Notes under the pieces: model-generated
Seen by the model: the letters and a program-made list of their open reading frames with translations, nothing else
Told to the model about the DNA's origin: nothing
Database searches by the model: none
Translations under genes and position numbers: made by a program
From: CBFDBF01 sp050287725
Lineage (GTDB): Bacteria; Pseudomonadota; Gammaproteobacteria; Chromatiales; Chromatiaceae
Direction: 5' to 3'
Assembly: GCA_050287725.1 (NCBI GenBank)
Contig: JBNKCL010000104.1
Span: forward strand, 1-13,844
Length of the DNA: 13,844 bases
Shown: positions 1-5,626 of the stretch, piece after piece
Numbering within the stretch: position 1 is the first letter of the stretch
How the letters are laid out: the number at the start of each line of letters is the position of its first letter

Positions 1-91
1 CATCCCCTGCGGCACCCGCCTGCTGCCATGGCAACAGCATACCGAGCAATGCCCCTACAGCTATCCTCACTGTTCTACCGTTACCTCTCAT
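1..91 (-). CDS. N-terminus of an exported protein, partial (runs off left edge)
   Basis: The minus strand from an ATG at 91 is open to the window edge for 30 codons. It encodes a typical Sec signal peptide: a basic start (MRGNGRTVR), a hydrophobic core (IAVGALLGMLLPW) and a likely signal peptidase I site at AGA-AGD. There is no lipobox cysteine, so a periplasmic or secreted soluble protein is more likely than a lipoprotein. A second in-frame ATG at 100 would add three residues (MLR). Neither start has a clear Shine-Dalgarno sequence, so the start is uncertain. The mature protein lies outside the window and its function cannot be told. That it is a real gene is an inference from the signal peptide shape alone. 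Confidence 0.45.
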   Translation of the reverse strand, partial: MRGNGRTVRIAVGALLGMLLPWQQAGAAGD

Positions 92-134
92 GCGCAGCAT
101 TATGCGGCGGATAGCCTGGCCTGCCAACCACAGC

Positions 135-315
135 AAAAACACAAAAGGGTCCACAAGGGACCCTTTTTGTTTTATTTGCGGAGAGGGTGGGATTACTCGG
201 CGCATAACTGCGCCTCACCCTGCGGGCCATCGGCTAGCGCCGATGTTCCCTCGCCGCCATGCGGCTCGGGTCGAACCACTTAATTGATTCCGTGGGTTCT
301 CACCCGGCGCTGATA
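135..315 (-). repeat. Decayed, interrupted copy of tRNA-Ser 3' end plus terminator
   Basis: Bases 135-194 repeat the block at 313-373 almost exactly: the same GGGTCC/GGACCC terminator hairpin, the same TTTTATTT spacer, then GCGGAGAGGGTGGGATT, which is the tRNA-Ser acceptor and T-arm. In the intact tRNA gene that GGATT continues as CGAACC. Here a 76-base segment (195-270) lies between GGATT and TCGAACC (271-277), so the copy is split inside the T-loop. The 76 bases hold three small hairpins: 199-204 with 209-214, 228-234 with 239-245, and 253-257 with 261-265. There is no tRNA 5' half, so it cannot make a tRNA. It may be a palindromic element that spreads with tRNA 3' ends, or a decayed att-type duplication. 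The structure is seen directly; the origin is inferred. Confidence 0.75.
143..168 (-). terminator. Duplicated hairpin terminator (first copy)
   Basis: AAAAGGGTCC (143-152) pairs with GGACCCTTTT (158-167) around a five-base loop. It is flanked by A-rich sequence on one side and T-rich sequence on the other, so it could end transcription in both directions. It is the copy of the hairpin behind the intact tRNA-Ser and lies between that tRNA and the partial exported-protein gene. Confidence 0.65.
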
Positions 316-353
316 AAACAAAAAGGGTCCGCCAGGGACCCTTTTTGTTTTAT
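313..353 (-). terminator. Rho-independent terminator of tRNA-Ser
   Basis: A perfect 18-bp inverted repeat (313-330 with 336-353) with a five-base loop lies just after the tRNA CCA end in the minus direction. The stem has a GGGTCC/GGACCC core and A/T outer arms that form the U-tract on the transcript. The symmetry means it could also stop plus-strand transcription. Confidence 0.85.
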
Positions 354-354
354 T

Positions 355-442
355 TGGCGGAGAGGGTGGGATTCGAACCCACGGAAGGTCGCCCTTCAAC
401 GGTTTTCAAGACCGCCGCTTTCGACCACTCAGCCACCTCTCC
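355..442 (-). tRNA. tRNA-Ser (anticodon UGA)
   Basis: The minus strand forms a class II tRNA with a long variable arm, as expected for serine. The acceptor stem is GGAGAGG with CCTCTCC, the discriminator base is G, and CCA is encoded (355-357). The anticodon arm is GCGGT-CTTGAAA-ACCGT, with TGA at 408-406; its first pair is a G-U wobble. The T-arm carries GGGTTCGAATCCC and the D-arm begins GGCTGAGTGG. It reads UCA and, by wobble, other UCN codons. A strong terminator follows. In E. coli the tRNA of this anticodon (serT) lies beside yccA, as here, which supports the identity. No clear promoter stands out in the roughly 170 bases shared with divergent yccA; TATCCT about 20 bases upstream is a weak -10 candidate. 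Confidence 0.97.
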
Positions 443-616
443 GGTGCGGTTTGCAGGCGAAGGATACCCGATCGCCACCCCTCGGTGCCACTCCGGGGAG
501 CGGATCTTGCAATCGTTGCACTTCGCCCCAAACTAGGTATCCTGTGGAACATCCTGACCATCGGATAGTCCTATAGTGTTATCAATTCAGGCACCTGAAA
601 GGGAGAAGCTACAGTC

Positions 617-1288
617 ATGAACCGTTTTGACGCCGTCGTCACCCGTTCCCCGGAACGAATCCTCGCCACCAACAAGGTCATCAAGAATACCTATATGCTG
701 CTCTCGGCCACGCTGCTGTTCAGCGCGGTCACGGCGCTGGTATCCATGACGATGAACCTGCCTCCGGTGACCTATCTCATTTCGGTGTTGGTATCGATGG
801 TACTGGGCATGTTCGTACTCCCCCGCACCGCCAACTCCTCCGCCGGAATCGCAATGATCTTCCTGATTACCGGTTTGCTGGGATTCGGCCTGGGTTCGAT
901 CCTTTCCCTCTATCTCGCCCTCCACAACGGACCCCAGATCGTTTCGCTGGCGCTTGGCGGCACCGGCGTGATCTTCCTCGGCCTCTCCGGCTACGCCCTG
1001 ACCACCCGGCAGGATTTCAGTTTTCTGGGGGGATTCGTGTTCGTCGGCATGATGGTGATGGTGGTGGCGATTATCGCCAACATTTTTCTGCATATCCCCG
1101 CCCTCTACCTGGCGATCTCCGCAGGCATCATCCTCCTGATGAGCGCCTATATCCTGTTCCAGACCAGCCAGTTGATTCATGGCGGCGAAACCAACTACAT
1201 CCTCGCCACCTACGGTCTCTACCTTGCGATCTTCAATATCTTCATCAGCCTGTTGCGAATCCTGAGCGTATTCGCAGGAGACGATTGA
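617..1288 (+). CDS. yccA: Bax inhibitor-1/YccA family inner-membrane protein
   Basis: This 223-residue protein belongs to the BI-1 family. In E. coli, YccA is an inner-membrane substrate and modulator of the FtsH protease and protects SecY from degradation. I see seven hydrophobic segments, at about 26-46, 51-69, 77-102, 106-126, 136-158, 160-181 and 197-217. A cytosolic N-terminus precedes them, and the family-like C-terminal run has YGLYLAIFNIFISLLRIL around 199-216. The length fits YccA (about 219). The ATG at 617 is chosen because GGGAG lies at 601-605, with a spacing a little longer than usual. TATAGT at 572-577 could be a -10 box, but no good -35 is seen. It is divergent from tRNA-Ser, an arrangement shared with E. 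coli yccA and serT. That it acts on FtsH is inferred from the family. Confidence 0.9.
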   Translation: MNRFDAVVTRSPERILATNKVIKNTYMLLSATLLFSAVTALVSMTMNLPPVTYLISVLVSMVLGMFVLPRTANSSAGIAMIFLITGLLGFGLGSILSLYLALHNGPQIVSLALGGTGVIFLGLSGYALTTRQDFSFLGGFVFVGMMVMVVAIIANIFLHIPALYLAISAGIILLMSAYILFQTSQLIHGGETNYILATYGLYLAIFNIFISLLRILSVFAGDD

Positions 1289-1312
1289 TCCGCTGCCTTG
1301 CGCCCAGCCAAT

Positions 1313-1333
1313 AACCCCGGCCCGGCCGGGGTT
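1313..1333 (+). terminator. GC-rich hairpin after yccA, possible weak terminator
   Basis: AACCCCGGCC and GGCCGGGGTT form an almost uninterrupted palindrome, giving a stem of about eight pairs with a five-base loop. No run of T follows (GTTGCTG), so it is at best a weak or attenuating terminator between yccA and the next small gene. Confidence 0.4.
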
Positions 1334-1373
1334 GTTGCTGTCCCGCTGATTGCCATCCGGAGTCTCGAAGCGT

Positions 1374-1562
1374 ATGGATAATATTTGGCTAGAAATCGCC
1401 AGCGCCGTTGTCTTCGGCATGCTGCTGGTGTTCCTCTATCCGACCGCAAAACACTGGGTGAAGTATGGTCCCAGAGCGAAGAAGGGAGATTGGGGCAAGG
1501 TGGTTTTCCCGCTGCTCGCGGTGGTGGGCTTCGTGGTCCTGCTGGTGATGGCGGTACGGTGA
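1374..1562 (+). CDS. Small two-span membrane protein of unknown function
   Basis: This 62-residue protein starts at an ATG preceded by CGGAG (1358-1362). An in-frame TTG at 1350 would add eight polar residues, but the ATG gives a more natural membrane N-terminus. Two hydrophobic helices are visible, at about residues 5-22 (LEIASAVVFGMLLVFLYP) and 46-61 (VFPLLAVVGFVVLLVM). A short basic loop joins them (KHWVKYGPRAKKGDWGK), suggesting a loop on the cytosolic side with both ends outside. I do not recognise a named family. It follows yccA on the same strand after a GC hairpin and converges on serS with 24 bases between the stop codons. Base use matches the neighbours, and the long helices make a chance reading frame unlikely. 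The function is unknown. Confidence 0.72.
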   Translation: MDNIWLEIASAVVFGMLLVFLYPTAKHWVKYGPRAKKGDWGKVVFPLLAVVGFVVLLVMAVR

Positions 1563-1586
1563 TCCGTCAACCGCCACCCACGGCAT

Positions 1587-2861
1587 TCAGGCGGAGATAA
1601 CCTCCACTCCTCCCATATAACCGCGCAGCGCCTCCGGTACCCGGATGGAGCCGTCCTGCTGCTGATAGTTCTCCATTACCGCCACCAGGGTTCGGCCCAC
1701 CGCCAGGCCCGAGCCGTTCAGGGTGTGCACCAGCTCCGGCTTGTTGGTCTCCGGGTTGCGCCAGCGGGCCTGCAGACGACGGGCCTGGAAATCCCCGAAG
1801 TTGCTGCAGGAAGAGATCTCCCGGTAGGTATCCTGCGCCGGCAGCCACACCTCCAGGTCGTAGGTTCTGGTGGCGGAGAAGCCGAGATCGCCGGTACAGA
1901 GCGAAACCACCCGGTAGGGCAACCCCAGCCGCTGCAAAATGGTCTCGGCGTGACCGGTGAGCTGTTCCAGCGCTTGCCGGGAATCCTCCGGACGCACCGC
2001 CTGTACCAGTTCCACCTTCTCGAACTGGTGTTGCCGGATCATCCCGCGGGTGTCCTTGCCGTAAGAGCCCGCCTCACTGCGAAAGCAGGGGGTGTGCGCC
2101 ACCCAGCGGCGCGGCATCTCCCCCGCCTCCAGGATGGTCTCCCGCACCATGTTGGTCACCGGCACCTCGGCGGTGGGAATCAGGTAATAGCCCGTATCGC
2201 CGCATAACCGGAACAGGTCCTCTTCGAACTTCGGCAATTGGCCGGTCCCCTGGAGGCTGTCGGCATTGACCATGAACGGTACGTAGATCTCGGTATAGCC
2301 GTGCTCGCCGGTGTGGGTGTCCAGCATGAACTGCGTCAGCGCCCGTTGCAGCCGCGCCAGCGGTCCCTGCAGGGTGACGAATCGGGAACCGGTCAGTTTG
2401 GCGGCCGCCTCGAAATCCATCCCGAGGGCCGCACCCAGGTCTACATGGTCCTTCACCGGGAAGTCGAACCGGGGCGGCTCGCCCCACCGTCGCTCCTCGC
2501 GGTTGTCGTTTTCGTCCCTACCGTCCGGCACGTCCGCGGCCGGGATATTGGGAATCCCGAGTGCGATGTCGCGCAGTTCCTCCAACAGCGCCGCAAGCTC
2601 CTCCTCGACCTCTTTCAGCCGCTCTCCCAGGTCGGAGACCTCCGCCAGCAGGGGCTGAATATCCTCCCCCGCCGCCTTCGCCTTGCCGATCGCCTTGGAG
2701 CGGGTATTGCGCTCGTTTTGCAGCTCCTGCGCCGCAACCTGCAGCGTCTTGCGCCGGGCCTCGAGTCCTTCGATCCGTTCCCGGTCCAACCGGAAACCGC
2801 GGCGCGCCAGTTGCGCGGCCGTTTCCTCCAGTTCATTTCTCAGCAGACGAGGGTCCAGCAT
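1587..2861 (-). CDS. serS: Serine--tRNA ligase (seryl-tRNA synthetase)
   Basis: Cytosolic class II synthetase that charges tRNA-Ser (and selenocysteine tRNA where present) with serine. Of 424 residues, about 30-100 are the charged, Leu/Glu-rich coiled-coil arm that grips the long variable arm of tRNA-Ser. The catalytic core follows, with the serine-binding TAEVP at 230-234, motif 2 from FRSEAG at 260 to FEKVEL at 280-285, and motif 3 NGSGLAVGRTLVAVMEN at 382-398. The length is close to that of E. coli SerRS (430) and nothing essential looks missing. The start ATG lies three bases after the stop of the DUF190 gene, with GAGG a little upstream, so translation is probably coupled. serS ends the long minus-strand run and lies 1.1 kb from a tRNA-Ser substrate gene; that proximity is probably coincidental. 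Confidence 0.98.
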   Translation of the reverse strand: MLDPRLLRNELEETAAQLARRGFRLDRERIEGLEARRKTLQVAAQELQNERNTRSKAIGKAKAAGEDIQPLLAEVSDLGERLKEVEEELAALLEELRDIALGIPNIPAADVPDGRDENDNREERRWGEPPRFDFPVKDHVDLGAALGMDFEAAAKLTGSRFVTLQGPLARLQRALTQFMLDTHTGEHGYTEIYVPFMVNADSLQGTGQLPKFEEDLFRLCGDTGYYLIPTAEVPVTNMVRETILEAGEMPRRWVAHTPCFRSEAGSYGKDTRGMIRQHQFEKVELVQAVRPEDSRQALEQLTGHAETILQRLGLPYRVVSLCTGDLGFSATRTYDLEVWLPAQDTYREISSCSNFGDFQARRLQARWRNPETNKPELVHTLNGSGLAVGRTLVAVMENYQQQDGSIRVPEALRGYMGGVEVISA

Positions 2862-2864
2862 CTT

Positions 2865-3179
2865 CTATTCACCGCCTCGATTGACTTGTGCGGACCAACT
2901 GACCATGTGGCCCGCTTCGATAAACCCGTTCAGGTGGGTCAGCACCCGTTCCACCTTGGCGGGTTCGTCGAAGAACTCCACCACCAGCGGCAGATCCAGG
3001 GAGACGTCCAGCAAGGTGGACGAGTGCACCCGCCCCGACTTACCGAATCCGGCGATCCCGCGGAACGCCGTGACCCCCTGCACCTTCTCCTCATCGTGCA
3101 ACAGCCGCATCAACTCCTGAAAACGGTGCTCACCCTCGGTGAGATAGATACGCACCATGGTCACATCCATACTCATCAT
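2865..3179 (-). CDS. DUF190 family protein, CrcB-associated
   Basis: This 104-residue protein matches the DUF190 family, small soluble proteins with a PII-like fold commonly encoded beside crcB. Visible family features are the N-terminal strand VRIYLTEGEH (9-18), an RGIAGFGKSGRVHSS loop (40-54) and a C-terminal VEFFD-x-P segment followed by a helix. The biochemical role is not established; a regulatory or accessory role for fluoride or metal handling is an inference from context. The start ATG overlaps the crcB stop as ATGA (3176-3179), the sign of translational coupling, and the stop is three bases before serS. A later ATG at codon 4 could also be used. Confidence 0.85.
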   Translation of the reverse strand: MMSMDVTMVRIYLTEGEHRFQELMRLLHDEEKVQGVTAFRGIAGFGKSGRVHSSTLLDVSLDLPLVVEFFDEPAKVERVLTHLNGFIEAGHMVSWSAQVNRGGE

Positions 3180-3556
3180 ATCTGCCTCCCCAGTGTCACG
3201 CCGAGCCAGACCGCGATCATACAGGCCAGCACGCTGATCCCCATATTGAGCGCTGCCTTCAAATAGTCCGCCTGTTCGATCAGATTGAGGGTTTCGATCG
3301 AAAAGGTGGAAAAAGTGGTGAACGCACCCAGCAGGCCGATCAGGATCGCGCCGCGCAACTCGGGGCCTGCGCTCATCCGTTCCAGAAACAGCACGTAGAG
3401 GAACCCCATTGCGAGCGAGCCCACGACGTTCACCACCAGTGTGCCATAGGGGAAACCACGTCCCAGTACGGCGTAAACGCCGTTTGCGACCCAGAAGCGA
3501 AGCAGTGCTCCGACGGCGCCCCCGGTGGCAATAGATAGGGTGGTGTACACGATCAA
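3176..3556 (-). CDS. crcB: Fluoride ion channel CrcB/FluC
   Basis: A 126-residue inner-membrane protein of the CrcB/Fluc family, a dual-topology dimeric channel that lets fluoride leave the cytosol. Four hydrophobic segments are visible (about 4-30, 38-59, 69-92 and 100-122). Family motifs are GGAVGALLRF (12-21), GTLVVNVVGS (38-47) with the conserved Asn43, and GAFTTFSTFSIE (77-88), which holds the Phe-box residues. No ATG gives this N-terminus; the best start is TTG at 3556, with AAAGAG just upstream. It lies 82 bases after rarA and is coupled to the DUF190 gene. I looked for a fluoride riboswitch in the 82 bases and saw none. TAAAAT around 3580-3585 could be a -10 box, without a good -35. 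Confidence 0.95.
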   Translation of the reverse strand: MIVYTTLSIATGGAVGALLRFWVANGVYAVLGRGFPYGTLVVNVVGSLAMGFLYVLFLERMSAGPELRGAILIGLLGAFTTFSTFSIETLNLIEQADYLKAALNMGISVLACMIAVWLGVTLGRQI

Positions 3557-3638
3557 TGCTCTTTCAGAAACAAGCCCCGCATTTTACACGCTCCGGGGGT
3601 GGAGTACGACCGCGCCACAGAACTTCCAAAGTTGAATG

Positions 3639-4979
3639 TCACCCCTTTTTGTTCCCTGTTCGCGCCTTGCGATCCCGCTCCCGCAACAACGCCAACTTCT
3701 CCCGGATCTTGATCTCCAGTCCCCGCTCCACCGGGTGGTAGTAGCGGCGCTCTCCCATCTCTTCGGGGAAATAGGTCTCGCCGGCCGCATACGCATCCGG
3801 TTCGTCGTGGGCATAACGATACTCCCGCCCGTAACCCAACTCTTTCATCAGGCGGGTCGGGGCGTTGCGCAGATGCACCGGCACCTCCTGGGTTCCCGAC
3901 TCCTTGGCATCCTTCATGGCGGCGCCGAAAGCCAGATAGGCCGCATTGCTTTTGGGGGCGCACGCCATGTAAAGCACCGCCTGGGCCAGGGTCAGTTCGC
4001 CTTCCGGAGAACCGAGCCGCTCCTGCGTCTCCCAGGCATCGAGCGCCAGCGCCAGCGCACGCGGGTCGGCGATGCCGATGTCTTCGGAGGCCATGCGCAC
4101 CACCCGCCGGGCCAGATAGAGGGGATCGCAACCGCCGTCCAGCATACGGCAAAGCCAATAGAGTGCGGCATCCGGCGAACTGCCGCGCACGCTCTTGTGG
4201 AGCGCCGAGATCTGGTCGTAAAAGAGGTCGCCCCCCTTGTCGAAGCGCCGCACGGCGCCGGAGACCACCTCCTGCACCACGGCGGTGGGAATCGTATCGC
4301 CTTCGGTCAGATCGGCGGCGATCTCCAGCAGGTTGAGCGCGCGACGCGCATCCCCGTCCGCCGCCTGTGCGATCAGGTTGCGCAACTCCTGTGTCAGCAC
4401 CAGTTCCCGCTCCCCCAGACCGCGTTCCCGGTCGCGGAGCGCCTCTTCCAGGATCGCCTCCAGCTCTTCGAGTTCGAGCCGCTTCAGGACATAGGTCCGG
4501 GCGCGTGAGAGCAGCGCGTTGTTGAGTTCGAACGAAGGATTCTCGGTGGTGGCGCCGACAAACACCACTGTACCGTCCTCCACATGCGGCAGAAAGGCGT
4601 CCTGCTGCGCCTTGTTGAAGCGGTGTACTTCGTCGATGAACAGCACCGTGGTCCGGCCTTCCAACTCTTTCACCTGACGCGCCTGCTCCACTGCGTTCCG
4701 GATCTCCTTCACCCCCGACAGCACCGCAGACAGACTGATGAATTGCGCGCCGGAGTGATGCGCGATCAAGCGCGCCAGGGTGGTCTTACCGGTCCCGGGC
4801 GGCCCCCAGAAGATCATGGAGTGCGGACGATCGTCCTCGATGGCGCGGCGTAGCGGCTTACCCTCCGCCATGATGTGTCCCTGACCGCGAAACTCCGCCA
4901 GCGTACGCGGACGCATACGGTCGGCCAGCGGTCTTGCCGCATCGTACTCCGGGTCCCCGAAGAGTTCCCGTTCTGGCAT
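3639..4979 (-). CDS. rarA: Replication-associated recombination ATPase RarA (MgsA)
   Basis: An AAA+ clamp-loader-like ATPase, the relative of yeast Mgs1 and human WRNIP1, that acts at stalled replication forks. The 446-residue length agrees with E. coli RarA (447). The AAA+ module shows Walker A GPPGTGKTT (59-67), Walker B VLFIDEVH (112-119), sensor 1 GATTENPSF (142-150) and a likely arginine finger in LLSRAR (157-161). The C-terminal half carries the tetramerisation region (GCDPLYLARRVVRMASEDIG and following). The reading frame stays open upstream into lolA, but the ATG at 4979 is chosen because it gives the family-typical start (MPERELFG) and lies 16 bases after the lolA stop, behind a GGGGCGA stretch. 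The lolA-rarA-serS order is kept from E. coli, with crcB and DUF190 inserted. Confidence 0.97.
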   Translation of the reverse strand: MPERELFGDPEYDAARPLADRMRPRTLAEFRGQGHIMAEGKPLRRAIEDDRPHSMIFWGPPGTGKTTLARLIAHHSGAQFISLSAVLSGVKEIRNAVEQARQVKELEGRTTVLFIDEVHRFNKAQQDAFLPHVEDGTVVFVGATTENPSFELNNALLSRARTYVLKRLELEELEAILEEALRDRERGLGERELVLTQELRNLIAQAADGDARRALNLLEIAADLTEGDTIPTAVVQEVVSGAVRRFDKGGDLFYDQISALHKSVRGSSPDAALYWLCRMLDGGCDPLYLARRVVRMASEDIGIADPRALALALDAWETQERLGSPEGELTLAQAVLYMACAPKSNAAYLAFGAAMKDAKESGTQEVPVHLRNAPTRLMKELGYGREYRYAHDEPDAYAAGETYFPEEMGERRYYHPVERGLEIKIREKLALLRERDRKARTGNKKG

Positions 4980-4995
4980 CAGTTCGCCCCGCGCC

Positions 4996-5616
4996 TCAGT
5001 AATGAAACAATTCGTAGCGGTCTGGTGGATCGAACTTGAACAGCTTCGGATCCAGTTTGGGATCGTGGATGATGTCGTAAAACTGCAGTCGGGTGATCTG
5101 TCCGAACTTGTCGGCCATCTCCAACCGTTGCATCTCGTTGTCCGAGAACGCAACCAGGATCCGCACAAACTGGCTTTCGGGATCCTTCGGGATCAGTTCC
5201 ACCCAGTCAAATCCCTGACTGCTACCGATATCGACTACCTCGAAGTGCTCTTCCACAGGGTCGGTGCTACTCAAAAGAAATGCCGGGGTTCCCTTGAACG
5301 CCTGATCTTGCAATTCAGTGCTGGCCTGGTCCAGCTCCGGGTCATACAGCCAGACCTGCCGACCGTCGGCGATGATCTGTTGCTTCTGCGGCTCGGTGTA
5401 GTCCCAACGGAAACGTCCGGGCCGCTGGATATAGACGATACCCTGGGCCTGCGCCGCCTGCTGCTCATTCTCATCCAGCACCGACTGGGTGAAGTGCGCC
5501 TGCAACGAATGGGTGTGATCCAGGAACCGGCGCAATTGCTGTGATCCGGAGCTCCCCCATGCGGAGTGAAACAACAGCACGCCACACACCAATACAACCA
5601 ACGCTCTTATGTTCAT
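4996..5616 (-). CDS. lolA: Outer-membrane lipoprotein carrier protein LolA
   Basis: Periplasmic chaperone that takes mature lipoproteins from the LolCDE transporter and hands them to LolB at the outer membrane. The 206-residue precursor has a Sec signal peptide (MNIRALVVLVCGVLLFHSAWG) without a lipobox. A LolA-like fold follows, with FTQSVLDENEQQAAQAQGIVYIQRPGRFRW around 42-71, WLYDPELDQ (89-97) and the C-terminal TRLQFYDIIHDPKLDPKLFKFDPP. The open frame extends 32 codons upstream inside ftsK, but the ATG at 5616 is chosen because it starts the signal peptide and has GAAGAAG just before it. It is 10 bases after the ftsK stop and 16 before rarA, so ftsK-lolA-rarA is very likely one transcript. 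Confidence 0.96.
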   Translation of the reverse strand: MNIRALVVLVCGVLLFHSAWGSSGSQQLRRFLDHTHSLQAHFTQSVLDENEQQAAQAQGIVYIQRPGRFRWDYTEPQKQQIIADGRQVWLYDPELDQASTELQDQAFKGTPAFLLSSTDPVEEHFEVVDIGSSQGFDWVELIPKDPESQFVRILVAFSDNEMQRLEMADKFGQITRLQFYDIIHDPKLDPKLFKFDPPDRYELFHY

Positions 5617-5626
5617 AACTTCTTCA

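Noticed and set aside
508..520. TGCAA-TCG-TTGCA palindrome between tRNA-Ser and yccA
   Set aside because: A five-base palindrome is expected by chance in a gap of this size and no known regulator is indicated.
90..576. Plus-strand reading frames of 63-105 codons over the tRNA and its repeat
   Set aside because: They translate the antisense of the tRNA-Ser gene, its terminator and the copied fragment; the peptide AERVGFEPT is a well-known artefact of reading through tRNA genes.
587..1420. A 277-codon minus-strand frame opposite yccA
   Set aside because: It is rich in His, Gln, Asp and Gly with no fold or motif, and it is the shadow of the membrane-helix codons of yccA, which is a clear family member.
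2238..3266. A 342-codon plus-strand frame opposite serS, DUF190 and crcB
   Set aside because: It crosses three recognised minus-strand genes and has no recognisable domain.
3557..3638. Possible fluoride riboswitch before crcB
   Set aside because: I compared the leader by eye with the remembered fluoride aptamer pattern and could not place its conserved parts; only a five-pair AACTT/AAGTT hairpin is present.
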